A stretch of DNA of 64,000 bases from Hoeflea sp. 108 (GCF_000372965.1 NZ_KB890024.1:186001-250000); one strand, 5' to 3'. Counted from the first letter of the stretch, positions 26,751 to 35,495 are shown. A program made the numbers and translations. The notes: a model not told the origin generated them from the sequence alone.

Positions 26751-27065
26751 ATGAATAGAACCAATTACTTCCCCCAACACGTGAGCGCTGCAGTCAGCGC
26801 TTTCCTAAATGAATGTCAGAAGGAAGCACAGCCCTTCGCAATATCTGAAGCAACGGCTGCAATCAGGCGCATGTTCCCCGGTCTCGACATATCAGATGCC
26901 AGGCTCTTGGACGCCGTTGCCAGTGAAGCATCGATGGCTGGTTTCGATATCAGGCCAGGCGCCTCGGGACCATCAAGGACCGAAGCACAGCGCCGAGTCG
27001 ACAACGACACCGATGGCAGCAGGCGTCGATCCAATGATACCTGGAGAAGAAATGAAATTCTTTGA
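26751..27065 (+). CDS. hypothetical protein
   Basis: 104 residues from ATG 26751, with HVSAAVSAFLNECQKEAQPF and AIRRMFPGLDISDARLLDA, likely helical. GGAG lies about 10 bp upstream. The open frame reaches back to 26568 but the extra part lacks a start signal. Unknown function. Confidence 0.5.
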   Translation: MNRTNYFPQHVSAAVSAFLNECQKEAQPFAISEATAAIRRMFPGLDISDARLLDAVASEASMAGFDIRPGASGPSRTEAQRRVDNDTDGSRRRSNDTWRRNEIL

Positions 27066-27089
27066 CGGATAACAGGCAGATGATCTGGC

Positions 27090-27203
27090 ATGAAAATCAC
27101 CGTCAGAGAAACAGATTTTGCAATTGCCTGGATGACAATATCAATCCTGACCAGCGCCTTCAGCTATTTCGTCTATCTTTTCTTTGGCAGCATTGGCTGG
27201 TGA
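27090..27203 (+). CDS. small single-span membrane protein
   Basis: 37 residues: MKITVRETDFAIAWMTISIL followed by a hydrophobic run FSYFVYLFFGSIGW. One TM helix with a charged N-terminus. Followed within 7 bp by another small frame, so possibly part of a small-gene operon. Confidence 0.4.
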   Translation: MKITVRETDFAIAWMTISILTSAFSYFVYLFFGSIGW

Positions 27204-27209
27204 ACGCCT

Positions 27210-27335
27210 GTGCAAGCTGCTTACAAGTGGGTATTCCGCCTCCGCCGCAAGGAGGTCGCTATGGCAGATCATGCCGGCCAAAGAAAACGATCCGCAATGG
27301 GCCGCTTGGAGCCGTTGCCGCACCCCATCGAGTAG
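27210..27335 (+). CDS. possible small basic protein
   Basis: GTG-started 41-residue frame (VQAAYKWVFRLRRKEVAMAD then HAGQRKRSAM). An internal ATG at 27261 has a perfect AAGGAGGT, so the product may be only 24 residues. Ends 10 bp before the next gene. Confidence 0.35.
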   Translation: MQAAYKWVFRLRRKEVAMADHAGQRKRSAMGRLEPLPHPIE

Positions 27336-27345
27336 GCAAATTCAG

Positions 27346-27555
27346 ATGAAATACCGAGAAGTTCAGGAGCATCTTAGGGCTCTTGGTGTCGTAATGAGCA
27401 AGCGAGGCTGCGAAATTCGGCTCAACCATTTCGGAGGGATGGAGGATACTGCGCTATACACTCAGAGCCTCGAAGAGGCGCTTACGGCGGGTATCGGTAT
27501 GGCCTCCCCCAAGCTCGCCAGCAGTTGGTTTACCATCCGTAAGAATGCACTTTGA
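27346..27555 (+). CDS. small conserved hypothetical protein
   Basis: 69 residues: MKYREVQEHLRALGVVMSKR, then NHFGGMEDTALYTQSLEEAL. Resembles a recurrent roughly 70-residue rhizobial hypothetical. Same strand and close spacing to the two small genes before it. Confidence 0.5.
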   Translation: MKYREVQEHLRALGVVMSKRGCEIRLNHFGGMEDTALYTQSLEEALTAGIGMASPKLASSWFTIRKNAL

Positions 27556-27843
27556 GGTCCGACGCCCCTAATTCCAACTCGCGCACATAGAGCGGTTACT
27601 GTATGGCAATGCCAACAGCAATTGCTTGTTATTGATCGAGATAAGCGTATCGATTTTCGTGACCATCCATGTGAACGGGCGCTGGGTGTTGAGAGAGAAC
27701 GTCATGGCTTTCGTCCTCATTCGCAGGAGAAAGTCATGGACAAAGTTCCCAATTGCAGCCCGGCATTTGTCTACCCTCGAGTGCGAAGCTGCTCTGCATA
27801 AAGGGGAAGCGAGCAAGGCTGCCTCTGTAACCGCAACGTTTCC

Positions 27844-27868
27844 CGTGGGCGGTCGCCCACGCCTTTTC
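27844..27868 (+). terminator. probable terminator
   Basis: CGTGGGC / GCCCACG stem with a 4-nt loop followed by CCTTTTCT. Confidence 0.5.
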
Positions 27869-28025
27869 TATTTCCTACTCAGACCCCGTATGCCCAGGCG
27901 AAAGCTAATGTTCGGTCTCGGGACAATCGCAACAGAGCACTGGCACTGCGTTCGAAAGTGGGCTGCCCCGTGAGGCACTTGCCAGCTTTGCTTGCTGACA
28001 AACGCTGACGACTAGGGCTCGGCGT

Positions 28026-28054
28026 GAAAAAGAAAAAAGCGGGCAACGCCCGCT
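28026..28054 (-). terminator. rho-independent terminator on the minus strand
   Basis: AGCGGGC / GCCCGCT stem, 3-nt loop, followed on the minus strand by a run of six T and more T-rich sequence. No convincing minus-strand gene was found upstream of it. Confidence 0.6.
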
Positions 28055-28424
28055 TCCCTCTGGCTCCTGAGACCAACTCGCCGCCGGTACATTCGTGGTC
28101 GGCATGCTATCAATCAGGGCAAATGCGACCGTTATCGGCAAAGCCCATCATCGTATCTCGATGCGCGCTTCGCTCCAACCAACTGGCCGATGCCGCCCTT
28201 TTAGACACCGAAAGCCATGAAAGCAAGTTCTTTTTTGCTCCTCATTCGGCAGCCTTGTTATTGCCCCATTAAGGGAATATAGTTTTTATATCGATCTTGC
28301 TGAAGAACTTTGTTCCGCGCGCAAAAGCGCCTCTACGATCTTCCCCTCAAAATCGAGTTTTAACGAGCCGTCACGCATATTGCTTGGCGGATACTTTGTT
28401 GTATCGATTGAAAGGTAATCGTCA

Positions 28425-28634
28425 ATGGCAACTGGAACTGTGAAATTCTTCAATTCCACCAAGGGTTTCGGCTTCATTCAGCTCGATTCTGGCGAACAGG
28501 ATGTGTTCGTTCACATCTCGGCTGTAGAGCGCGCTGGCATGCGCACGATTGTCGAGGGTCAGAAGGTCAGCTTCGACGTGGTGCGCGACAACAAGTCCGG
28601 CAAGAACGCAGCTGAGAACCTTCAGGCCGCATAA
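28425..28634 (+). CDS. cold-shock protein, CspA family
   Basis: 69-residue OB-fold single-strand nucleic-acid-binding protein with RNP1 (KGFGFIQ) and RNP2 (VFVHIS). Acts as an RNA chaperone. ATG at 28425 gives the standard N-terminus MATGTVKFFN. A long leader and the downstream terminator make it a monocistronic unit. Its place inside a prophage is not unusual: phages carry Csp homologues. Confidence 0.93.
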   Translation: MATGTVKFFNSTKGFGFIQLDSGEQDVFVHISAVERAGMRTIVEGQKVSFDVVRDNKSGKNAAENLQAA

Positions 28635-28692
28635 TGCTCTAGGGGCTGGCCACAGATGCGCCGACCGTCCTTGTTAGAGACAGTCAACAGAA

Positions 28693-28716
28693 GGTCGGGG
28701 GTTCCCGGCCTTTTTT
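28693..28716 (+). terminator. terminator of the cold-shock gene
   Basis: GGTCGGG / CCCGGCC stem (one G-U pair) followed by six T. Confidence 0.8.
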
Positions 28717-28732
28717 GTTTCAGGAGAAAGTC

Positions 28733-28891
28733 ATGACCCTTCCGTCTAACAATCGTCTGTTCGCGCCCACCCCCAGCAAGGCAGAAGCGAAGAACGACGC
28801 GACGACAACGCTTGCCAGGCAGCTAATCGATGCACAGCTAAAGGCGAGGCAGGCAAAAACCGAGCGACTTAGGGCCGAGAGGCTGGAGTGA
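28733..28891 (+). CDS. small conserved rhizobial protein
   Basis: 52 residues: MTLPSNNRLFAPTPSKAEAK and a basic helical end (ARQLIDAQLKARQAKTERLR). Preceded by CAGGAGAAAG with ideal spacing. Similar short proteins are widespread in rhizobia; function unknown. Confidence 0.6.
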   Translation: MTLPSNNRLFAPTPSKAEAKNDATTTLARQLIDAQLKARQAKTERLRAERLE

Positions 28892-28973
28892 ATCCAGCGT
28901 CTGGCTTGGACGCACAGCCAAAAAATCGAAGTGCTAGGAAGTCCAAAGCCCGGTGACAGTCGAAGGGGTTGGT

Positions 28974-29168
28974 ATGTCAACTTTATCCGACAGCAGAGAG
29001 ATTGGGATCTGCTGTATTGCCTGCCAGCATGAAATGAGAAGGAGTGTCGGATGGGTTCGCCGTCACACGCAACTCGCATGCGAGAATTGCGGTGCGACGA
29101 TCACAATCGAAAGCCGAAACTTTCGAATAGTGCCTGGCGCCGGCGGCAGCGAGCAATCAACAGACTAG
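28974..29168 (+). CDS. small zinc-ribbon protein
   Basis: 64 residues with CCIACQHE and LACENCGATI, a four-Cys zinc ribbon. ATG at 28974 follows GAAGGGG. Second zinc-ribbon gene of the island; unrelated in sequence to the one at 25363 apart from the Cys pairs. Confidence 0.55.
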   Translation: MSTLSDSREIGICCIACQHEMRRSVGWVRRHTQLACENCGATITIESRNFRIVPGAGGSEQSTD

Positions 29169-29258
29169 GCCCGAAGTATATGTCGATATGTGGATACGGT
29201 ACGGGGCTGAAATTGACCCTACTCGACGCGATTTGACCTCCAAGCGATAGCTATATGC

Positions 29259-29513
29259 TCAGAGGGCCCGAAACCCGCCGGACAGCATGAACGCCACGAT
29301 CCCCGAGATGATACCGCCGATGATCAGGCGGACGATCCAGGTGAGCGTGCCATTCAACCCGTCGATCTTCTTGTCGAGATCCGTGAAGCGCTGATCCATG
29401 TGCTTCCACTGCTCGTCTTTGCGAGCCTCAGCGATCTCCCGTTGGGTGCGCCAGTGCTCTAGGGCTGTCACCCGAGCGCGCAGATCGGAATCGGTCGTAT
29501 CCACCGGGCTCAT
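29259..29513 (-). CDS. small phage membrane protein (holin-like or accessory lysis protein)
   Basis: 84 residues from ATG 29513: coiled-coil N-terminal part (ARVTALEHWRTQREIAEARK ... DLDKKIDGLNG) and one TM helix (WIVRLIIGGIISGIVAFML). Overlaps the end of the upstream lysis gene. This domain order is common in small phage proteins beside endolysins. Confidence 0.6.
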   Translation of the reverse strand: MSPVDTTDSDLRARVTALEHWRTQREIAEARKDEQWKHMDQRFTDLDKKIDGLNGTLTWIVRLIIGGIISGIVAFMLSGGFRAL

Positions 29514-29728
29514 CGCATCCCCCCGCATAGCTGCTCTTTCGTCTTGAGATAGGCCAGATGCCGGGCCGCCTCGGCATCATTCATGCTGTCGTAAACCTTC
29601 TGAGAGTAGCGCAGATCGGGCGCCAGATCGCAGAAGCTACCCTTCTTCGTCGTGCAGGCCGCCGCGCCTGCCAGAACAGCGATAAGGATCAAAACGCGGG
29701 TGATGATATCGAGAAGTGCGCGCTTCAT
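29510..29728 (-). CDS. small lipoprotein, probable outer-membrane spanin subunit (Rz1-like)
   Basis: 72 residues: signal ILIAVLAGAAACTTKK with a lipobox ending in Cys, then a short mature part with two more cysteines (SFCDLAP, QLCGG). It overlaps its neighbours by 4 bp on each side, as in lysis cassettes. Assignment as o-spanin is by context. Confidence 0.5.
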   Translation of the reverse strand: MKRALLDIITRVLILIAVLAGAAACTTKKGSFCDLAPDLRYSQKVYDSMNDAEAARHLAYLKTKEQLCGGMR

Positions 29729-29967
29729 GGCCTGGCCCGCTTGCCAAGCTCGGCGCGGACACGGTCAGGCTGCATGGCCTCGACTTCGTTCCTGATGTCA
29801 CCGGCTTCTTCGCGCGCCTTCTGTTCGGCTTTGGCCTGCCTGTCGCGCTCAAGGCGTGCGCCACGGCTGTTGCCCTTCAGGAAGGCGACGAGGGCAGCCA
29901 GCAGGCCGCCCATGATCGCCAGCAGCGTCGGGTTCGTCAGGGCTGAGAGGATGAGCGCGGTCATCAC
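29725..29967 (-). CDS. small membrane protein with coiled coil, probable inner-membrane spanin-like
   Basis: 80 residues: N-terminal TM (LLAIMGGLLAALVAFLKG) followed by an Arg/Glu/Ala-rich helix. N-anchor plus periplasmic coil is the i-spanin (Rz) architecture. Start at 29967 overlaps the stop of the DUF5662 gene. Confidence 0.5.
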   Translation of the reverse strand: MMTALILSALTNPTLLAIMGGLLAALVAFLKGNSRGARLERDRQAKAEQKAREEAGDIRNEVEAMQPDRVRAELGKRARP

Positions 29968-30449
29968 GACACCCGATAGCCAAGACGCTCGGCCGTGTTA
30001 CGGAGCACGTTTGCCATCTGACTATCGAGGTGGAACCTCTCGATAGAGTGTGACAGGTTGAGCGCAGACTCCTCGCCGCGCTCGCTTGCGGCCTTCCAGT
30101 CGAAGAACATCTCGACCAGATCGAATAGGCTCATCCCGTTGATGCCGTGCATACAATCGCCCCCATACTCGAACTGGTAGTGCTCGGGATGGTGGCTGTT
30201 GCACGCATAGTGGTTGGCGAGCATCGGTGCCAGAAGCTTGGTGCGGCGCGCATACTCGTCGCTTCCGTAGGGCGCATTGCCCTCGGTCTCGATAAGGCGC
30301 TCCATTTCGTCGAGCGGCCCCTTTTCCTCAGGGCTGAACTTTGATGCGTCGTGGACATCTCCGCGTCGGATCATCTCGGCGGCAAACTCACCGAGCAGCT
30401 GGCGAACCCGAGCGATGTGGCGAAGCGTCTTGATCGAGCTATCGGTCAT
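29964..30449 (-). CDS. DUF5662-like phage protein
   Basis: 161 residues from ATG 30449. Conserved stretch HDASKFSPEEKGPLDEMERL and later NSHHPEHYQFEYGGD, with several His/Asp that suggest a metal-dependent hydrolase fold. The family is common in phages; function unknown. Lies inside the lysis cassette. Confidence 0.65.
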   Translation of the reverse strand: MTDSSIKTLRHIARVRQLLGEFAAEMIRRGDVHDASKFSPEEKGPLDEMERLIETEGNAPYGSDEYARRTKLLAPMLANHYACNSHHPEHYQFEYGGDCMHGINGMSLFDLVEMFFDWKAASERGEESALNLSHSIERFHLDSQMANVLRNTAERLGYRVS

Positions 30450-30450
30450 G

Positions 30451-30624
30451 TCACTCACCCGCCGACTGGTTGGGAACCTGATAGACACCGCCGGCCACGA
30501 GTGCGCCAACGATCAAATCCCGCACAATTGCATCGAGGCCAGGAATTTCGACCTCGAAATAGCGCAGACCGATCAGGCTGCCGATGCCGAACGCTGCGAC
30601 GAAGAATTTCGAATACTTGCGCAT
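30451..30624 (-). CDS. small membrane protein, holin candidate
   Basis: 57 residues, hydrophobic segments FFVAAFGIGSLIGLR and DLIVGALVAGGVYQV. Starts 2 bp after the endolysin stop and ends next to the DUF5662 start. Position and size suit a holin. Confidence 0.55.
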   Translation of the reverse strand: MRKYSKFFVAAFGIGSLIGLRYFEVEIPGLDAIVRDLIVGALVAGGVYQVPNQSAGE

Positions 30625-30625
30625 G

Positions 30626-31258
30626 TCAGTGTCCTTTACGAGAGAAGAGCGCAGCGAGCGCCTTGGCGATAAGCTGGAGCCAGAAGGCGAAGCCCTTGGC
30701 GGGTTCGGCCGAGACCTGCGGCGCGGGCGTGTCCGGAGGGGATGCGGGCCGCAGGACGACCATTGGCTCGGACGGCGGCGCAGGAATGGGCTTGGGCGCG
30801 AGCGACACACCACCGGCCTTGAACAGCGCCCCCTCAGCTACGCGGCGGTTCGTCAGGCCCTTGAGAACCTTCCCGCCTGCCTTGTTCCAGAGCAGGAGCC
30901 GCAGCGGCACATCTTCGAAGCGCTTGGCGTTCACGCGCTCCAGCACACTCGACTTGCGGAAATTGCCGGGGCCGACGTTGTAGCAGAACGAGACAAGCGC
31001 CCCGAACTGGTTGTCGGTCAGCGGCACCTTCACCGCGTCCTCGACAGCCTTGGCGTACTTGGCGAGATCCTTGCGCAGGATCGCCTCGCCCTCGGCTCGG
31101 GTGATCTTCATGCCCGGCTTTACGATTGGCTCGCCGGCCATGGAGGTATGGCCATAGCCGATGGTCAACACATTGACGGCATCGAGATAGGCAGTGTCAC
31201 GCCAGCCCTCGTAACTCTTGATGAGTTCAAGGGATGCCGCGTTGATGTCTCGCGTCAT
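30626..31258 (-). CDS. endolysin, GH24 lysozyme (T4/P21 type)
   Basis: 210 residues. Catalytic triad E17, D26, T32 in the KSYEG ... AYLDAVNVLTIGYGH region has the same spacing as T4 lysozyme (E11, D20, T26). The C-terminal 70 residues are Pro-rich and end in a hydrophobic helix (GFAFWLQLIAKALAALF), so the enzyme may be membrane-tethered. First gene of the lysis cassette. Confidence 0.9.
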   Translation of the reverse strand: MTRDINAASLELIKSYEGWRDTAYLDAVNVLTIGYGHTSMAGEPIVKPGMKITRAEGEAILRKDLAKYAKAVEDAVKVPLTDNQFGALVSFCYNVGPGNFRKSSVLERVNAKRFEDVPLRLLLWNKAGGKVLKGLTNRRVAEGALFKAGGVSLAPKPIPAPPSEPMVVLRPASPPDTPAPQVSAEPAKGFAFWLQLIAKALAALFSRKGH

Positions 31259-31383
31259 GGGACTTCCTCACATTGCAGATGTCAGCCGCCGTCATGGCCA
31301 GAGGGTCAGGCCATGGGCGCGAAATTCAGAGACGGTTGAAAACGGCGGGAACTGGCGCAGATTCAGCCATGGGAGGCCTTCAG

Positions 31384-31557
31384 ATGGCCAAGGAAGTCAA
31401 AGCAGGCGCTGAAGCGTGGTCCGCACGAAATTGCGGTCCACGGAACGATTCCTTGCGTTGCGGAGTTGGGCCTCTTTACGGAGGCAAAGATGGCGTTCGA
31501 AACTTTGCCGGCGCGCGGCCGGCTCGACAGTCAAAAGAGCAGCCAACGTGGGCGTGA
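31384..31557 (+). CDS. possible small protein
   Basis: 57-residue frame beginning MAKEVKAGAEAWSARNCG, preceded by GGAGG at good spacing. It overlaps the start of the next, better supported gene by 68 bp in another frame, so it may be spurious. Confidence 0.3.
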   Translation: MAKEVKAGAEAWSARNCGPRNDSLRCGVGPLYGGKDGVRNFAGARPARQSKEQPTWA

Positions 31558-31693
31558 CCCTGAACGGCGGCACGCTGCTGATCTGGCGACAACCCACCTG
31601 TCTGAATTCAGGGGGCCACGCTGGGCCGATCTCTTCTACCTCGCCGTGGCGTTTGGCACCGCAAGTGCGATTTTCTGGATGGCTGGCTTTTGA
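31490..31693 (+). CDS. small C-tail-anchored membrane protein
   Basis: 67 residues from ATG 31490 (GGAGG upstream). Basic N-terminal part, then RWADLFYLAVAFGTASAIFW as a C-terminal TM helix. Resembles a recurrent rhizobial hypothetical. Confidence 0.5.
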   Translation: MAFETLPARGRLDSQKSSQRGRDPERRHAADLATTHLSEFRGPRWADLFYLAVAFGTASAIFWMAGF

Positions 31694-31726
31694 CGCATTA
31701 AAGATTCAGCCCTGCGAGGGCTGCAG

Positions 31727-31915
31727 ATGACAAAGGAATTCGAGATAGGCGACATCGTCACCATCAAGGGCGAGGTGACGCATATTCTGAAGGATGGCCG
31801 GACGATCATCGTTGAGATTAGAGGTGCCGCCGCGCCTGTTGGCGTGCCGGAAAGCGCCATTGCCACAGTCGCCAAGCCGCCGAAGTGGAAGCCGCCAAGG
31901 GACAAGCCGGATTAG
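31727..31915 (+). CDS. small beta-rich hypothetical protein
   Basis: 62 residues: EIGDIVTIKGEVTHILKDGR and TIIVEIRG suggest a small beta-barrel domain. Convergent with the acyltransferase gene, overlapping its stop by 4 bp. Confidence 0.5.
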   Translation: MTKEFEIGDIVTIKGEVTHILKDGRTIIVEIRGAAAPVGVPESAIATVAKPPKWKPPRDKPD

Positions 31916-32982
31916 CGGAGTGCCGGAGCCGATTGAAACTTATTACTTTTACGGCGTTGCAGATGCATGAAAGGCTTCTCAAGGCAATGGTAGCTAAGAG
32001 AAGCCGCCATAACAGTCGCCACGAGCACCGTCATGATGACAGTCGCTGTCGATTGTCCTGCCTCATGAACCGGCGCGCCCACCAGCCGGATCATCAAAGG
32101 GTGTATCAGGTAGACGCCATAGCTGATTTCACCAAGGTAGACCGTCGCTCGATTGACCAGCAAAGGAAACGAGTAGAACGCAAATGCCAGAATTAGGGCG
32201 CCGAGCACGTATCCCAAAAGGGGCCTCAGCACTGGCCAGCCGTCAATACGCGTCTCAAAGAGATTAATGCTCAACCCGATCCATACAGCGGCAACCGCCA
32301 CGGATGCGATTGACACCGCCGACACCACCTGCTGCCGAGCGGACCAGGTGTCTACACCTCGATACATTTGGAAAAGAACGACACCGAGCAAGAAGAAGGG
32401 CAACTGGACCGGGAATGCCATCCAGGAGAAATTGGGCGTCAGCTGTATCTTGAACAGCCAGTAACCAACTACACCTTGGATGGCTACGGAGGCCACGAAT
32501 AACAACGTCGCCTGTCGTAGGTTGGACACTCGCGCCACTATGAGCGGGAACAACGCGTAGAACATCATCTCGAGTCCCAACGACCACCCGGCGGCGACCA
32601 AGCTTTCATGCTTCCCGGGCACCAAAGGGAAGAGGAAGGTCACGTTGAGCGCTATTTCCGAGATGCTCGGCTGATCCCATCCGTAGTAGAAACGCCGCGC
32701 GGCATATGTCAGCATCATTGCGTAAAACAGCGGCGCAATCCTGAGGTATCTGCGCAGGTAAAACTGTCCGATCTTACCCGAAGAACTGAGATTATCTTGG
32801 TACCTGATGCACAGAGAAAATGCGCTCAGGGCAAAGAACAGTTGAACGGCAAAGGATAGATAGGCGGTTTGCGGCGGCCAATCTGCCAAATTCAAAAGGG
32901 CATTGCAGTGATAGACCGCGATTGCAACCGCAGCGCCACCCCTTAGGACGTCTAGTCCTGGAATCCTGCCACCTATCCTCAT
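31912..32982 (-). CDS. acyltransferase 3 family membrane protein (O-acetyltransferase)
   Basis: 356 residues, about ten TM helices. N-terminal motif GLDVLRGGAAVAIAVYH with the catalytic His and a later SYGVYLIHPL are typical of OafA/NodX-type acyltransferases, which acetylate surface polysaccharide from the cytoplasmic side. ATG 32982 is chosen; a TTG at 33045, overlapping the tail-fibre stop as TTGA, would add 21 residues and suggests coupling. Phages use such enzymes to change the host receptor. Confidence 0.88.
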   Translation of the reverse strand: MRIGGRIPGLDVLRGGAAVAIAVYHCNALLNLADWPPQTAYLSFAVQLFFALSAFSLCIRYQDNLSSSGKIGQFYLRRYLRIAPLFYAMMLTYAARRFYYGWDQPSISEIALNVTFLFPLVPGKHESLVAAGWSLGLEMMFYALFPLIVARVSNLRQATLLFVASVAIQGVVGYWLFKIQLTPNFSWMAFPVQLPFFLLGVVLFQMYRGVDTWSARQQVVSAVSIASVAVAAVWIGLSINLFETRIDGWPVLRPLLGYVLGALILAFAFYSFPLLVNRATVYLGEISYGVYLIHPLMIRLVGAPVHEAGQSTATVIMTVLVATVMAASLSYHCLEKPFMHLQRRKSNKFQSAPALR

Positions 32983-33041
32983 TGTTCGTTCTTGACACGG
33001 GCGCTCCAGCTTTGACAAGCCGAGGTGCCAGCGAATGAGGG

Positions 33042-35114
33042 TCAATCGACATTGCCCCTCCGAAGCTGATTGGCAGTGCCGAATTCCGTCAACTTGAAGA
33101 ACGTCTGCCGCAGTATCGTTGGCGCACCGCCAGGTGCCGCGCTGAATTGAAATTGCGGAATGAACGTCCCGCCTGCCGAAAAGTCGACAAGCCCCGTGAT
33201 CCTGACTGCGATGTTCTCAGTCGCACTGGTGTTCGCCGCGGTGACAACAGTCGCCGTGGCGACGTCAGACCTTACAGCAGACATGGCTCCCAACACATTG
33301 CCGGTTGGATTGATCACCTCAGCAAGATACGAGATCCGTGACACCGTCGCCGTACCTCCGAAGAGAAGGCTCGTCGTGTGAGACGTGGTGCCTGCCGTTC
33401 GGGAGATAAACAGAACAGCATCGATCTGATAGCTTCGATCACCAGGCACGTTGAAAGCATCCTGGGCGGACGAAAACCAAGGCTGAACAGTGGCGACATC
33501 TGCCCCTGCAAGACCGCTCGCAAGCCTCGATGTCATCACTTCACGCGGCTCGATGATGGTCCCGGGCTCCGGGTTGACAATCTTGTTGGTACCGGTGTTG
33601 CGAAACACAGGGGCAATAATCTGATTGCGCAGCGCGCCCACTACCAACTCGATATGAGTGTTGGCATTGTTGTCGCAGACTGCCCCAATCAGCACAGTGT
33701 CATCGCCCTCGAGATAGAACCCGATAGGCGACCCCTCATCCGAACAGCTCGTCAATCGCGCACCTTGGGCTGATGCGGCGACATCAAATCCATACCCGAT
33801 AGCATTGAGAGAACGACAGGCCGACAAGGATGGCTCCTTCAACACCCCAGAGCCTCCGGTCTCGAAAACCCAGAAATTGACATGGCAGCCAATCGAGACC
33901 GCATTCACGAGTGCAGACGAGTCGCCTCCGATTCGTATGCCATAGGTGGTCGCCAGACCGCCTGACGCTCGACTCACATATGCGTTAGTCACCGACGAAT
34001 AATGGGAGCCGATGACTGTGTCAGCGGCTACGCCGCCCTGCATGCGAATTCCAGAGCCAGCCTGCGCGCCCCAGGCTCCGTAGACATGCAGATTGCTTGC
34101 CGTGAAGAAGCCACGCAGATCGATACCTGCCTGGCCGCCAGGGTCCGTCGCCGTACGGCCGAAGTTGGTGACATGGATGTTGTCGAGCACGATGTCTCTG
34201 GCATCGAAACCGCCAGAATTCATCCGCTTGATGTCGATGCCATCTGACCCTGTGCCGTCGATCCAGATATTTTCAATCGTCAGCCCACGGTGGTTGCCCC
34301 ACTCGCAGCCAATGCCATAGCCGGGCGTGTCCTCGATCCAAACTGTGTCGATGATCGTTTCTTTGTCTTCGGTGACACTGGTGCTCTCGACGATCAGACC
34401 TGAGCCGGAGCCATACGTAGCGCCGGCAATGGGATTGGTCGTGTTGTCGCCATTGATCCGCAGATTGCGAACCTGAGAACCGTTGCCGTTGGCCACCACA
34501 ACGACGACCATGGAGGTCGCCGTGCCGCGTTTCAGGACCGAGTTCTTGCCGCGCCCCTCCAGCGTCACCCCCGAAGGCACCAGCACACCGTAATGCAACT
34601 GGTCAGGCACCGGCATGGCTGCTGTCGTGTAGCTCTCCGTGGAAGTGTAGCCGAGCAGGTAGACGCCGATGTCGAGAAGCACCCGGCCGCCACCAAGGAA
34701 CAGCGCCAGGTTCATGGCGCATTGTATGCCGAGCGTGTTCGCGGCCATCGCCGCACCCGGGCTTGCACCGAACCACCCCACTTCCAGCCCGTCACCGATG
34801 CCGTCACGCACCCACGCCCCGACCGTTGCGGCAACCGCAGTTGCCTTTACATAGACGCCCTCTTGAGGGTCTGCCGCAACCTGGGTTGAGTAATTGCCGC
34901 TGCGCCAGACAAAAAGCCCCGCGCGGCCAGTTTCCTGCAAAAGTGCAGCACCCTCCGCCGGCAAGAGCCTTAGTTCGGCACGCGTGGTTGGCGCGGGCAG
35001 AGCATTACCGGCCCGAGAGAAGGTGATGACGTACTGCGCGCCGGCCACAAACTCTCCGCTGCCGCCGACATGCGAGACCGTCACCTTTCGATAGCCAGCG
35101 CCATCGACAACCAT
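33042..35114 (-). CDS. phage tail fibre/tail spike protein with right-handed beta-helix
   Basis: 690 residues from ATG 35114 (TGACAGGA upstream). The middle is a pectate-lyase-like beta-helix with repeating short strands (NLRINGDNTTN, GIGCEWGNHRGLTIENIWI, GFDARDIVLDNIHVTN). The N-terminus is non-helical and may attach to the virion; the C-terminal 130 residues are a separate beta domain. Binds or degrades host polysaccharide. Placed directly before the acyltransferase, which probably modifies the same polysaccharide. Confidence 0.82.
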   Translation of the reverse strand: MVVDGAGYRKVTVSHVGGSGEFVAGAQYVITFSRAGNALPAPTTRAELRLLPAEGAALLQETGRAGLFVWRSGNYSTQVAADPQEGVYVKATAVAATVGAWVRDGIGDGLEVGWFGASPGAAMAANTLGIQCAMNLALFLGGGRVLLDIGVYLLGYTSTESYTTAAMPVPDQLHYGVLVPSGVTLEGRGKNSVLKRGTATSMVVVVVANGNGSQVRNLRINGDNTTNPIAGATYGSGSGLIVESTSVTEDKETIIDTVWIEDTPGYGIGCEWGNHRGLTIENIWIDGTGSDGIDIKRMNSGGFDARDIVLDNIHVTNFGRTATDPGGQAGIDLRGFFTASNLHVYGAWGAQAGSGIRMQGGVAADTVIGSHYSSVTNAYVSRASGGLATTYGIRIGGDSSALVNAVSIGCHVNFWVFETGGSGVLKEPSLSACRSLNAIGYGFDVAASAQGARLTSCSDEGSPIGFYLEGDDTVLIGAVCDNNANTHIELVVGALRNQIIAPVFRNTGTNKIVNPEPGTIIEPREVMTSRLASGLAGADVATVQPWFSSAQDAFNVPGDRSYQIDAVLFISRTAGTTSHTTSLLFGGTATVSRISYLAEVINPTGNVLGAMSAVRSDVATATVVTAANTSATENIAVRITGLVDFSAGGTFIPQFQFSAAPGGAPTILRQTFFKLTEFGTANQLRRGNVD

Positions 35115-35495
35115 TCCTGTCACATTGTACGTGCGCGAAGGGCAAGCGAACTGACAACCAATCGCAGTGCGGCGATTGCCGAATGGCGAGACCTGGCGAA
35201 GAAGCGGGTCGAGCGCGAGGGCGCCCGCCTGAGTTTCCTCACCGGGATAGCCGACGCGAGGCGCGAAGCTGAAGACCTGCGGCGCACGATCGATCTTGTT
35301 CCAGATGGCGAGCAAGCGCAGCCAGCCCTCATGCGCATGCTCGAGTGGGCGAGGGAGCGGCTAGCCTTCCTGGACCAGAACACATTGCCGGAAGCGATCC
35401 AAAGAGACTTGGTGGACCGCAACCTGTTTCCTGAGCCCGATGATCTCCATGATCCGGAAGGCGACCCGCCACCGCAAAGAGGCTACTGGGACTAA
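35070..35495 (+). CDS. hypothetical coiled-coil protein
   Basis: Up to 141 residues; the confident part begins at RASELTTNRSAAIAEWRDLA and is strongly helical, ending in a Pro/Asp-rich tail (EPDDLHDPEGDPPP). ATG 35070 is the only standard start but overlaps the divergent tail-fibre start by 45 bp; a non-ATG start near 35124-35150 is possible. Similar to a rhizobial hypothetical. Confidence 0.55.
   Translation: MRDRHLSIASAIDNHSCHIVRARRASELTTNRSAAIAEWRDLAKKRVEREGARLSFLTGIADARREAEDLRRTIDLVPDGEQAQPALMRMLEWARERLAFLDQNTLPEAIQRDLVDRNLFPEPDDLHDPEGDPPPQRGYWD

Larger units (their letters stand above)
27556..28424. other. 870-bp stretch without confident genes, with two terminators
   Basis: A plus-strand 21-codon frame at 27736 has a good AGGAGAAAG site but no recognisable product. 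Other frames overlap on both strands. It contains a plus-strand terminator at 27844 and a minus-strand terminator at 28026. The right end is the long 5' leader of the cold-shock gene. Confidence 0.5.

Noticed and set aside
27905..28141. Minus-strand gene served by the terminator at 28026
   Set aside because: The frame runs through the terminator itself, so the terminator cannot end it; no other convincing frame was found upstream.
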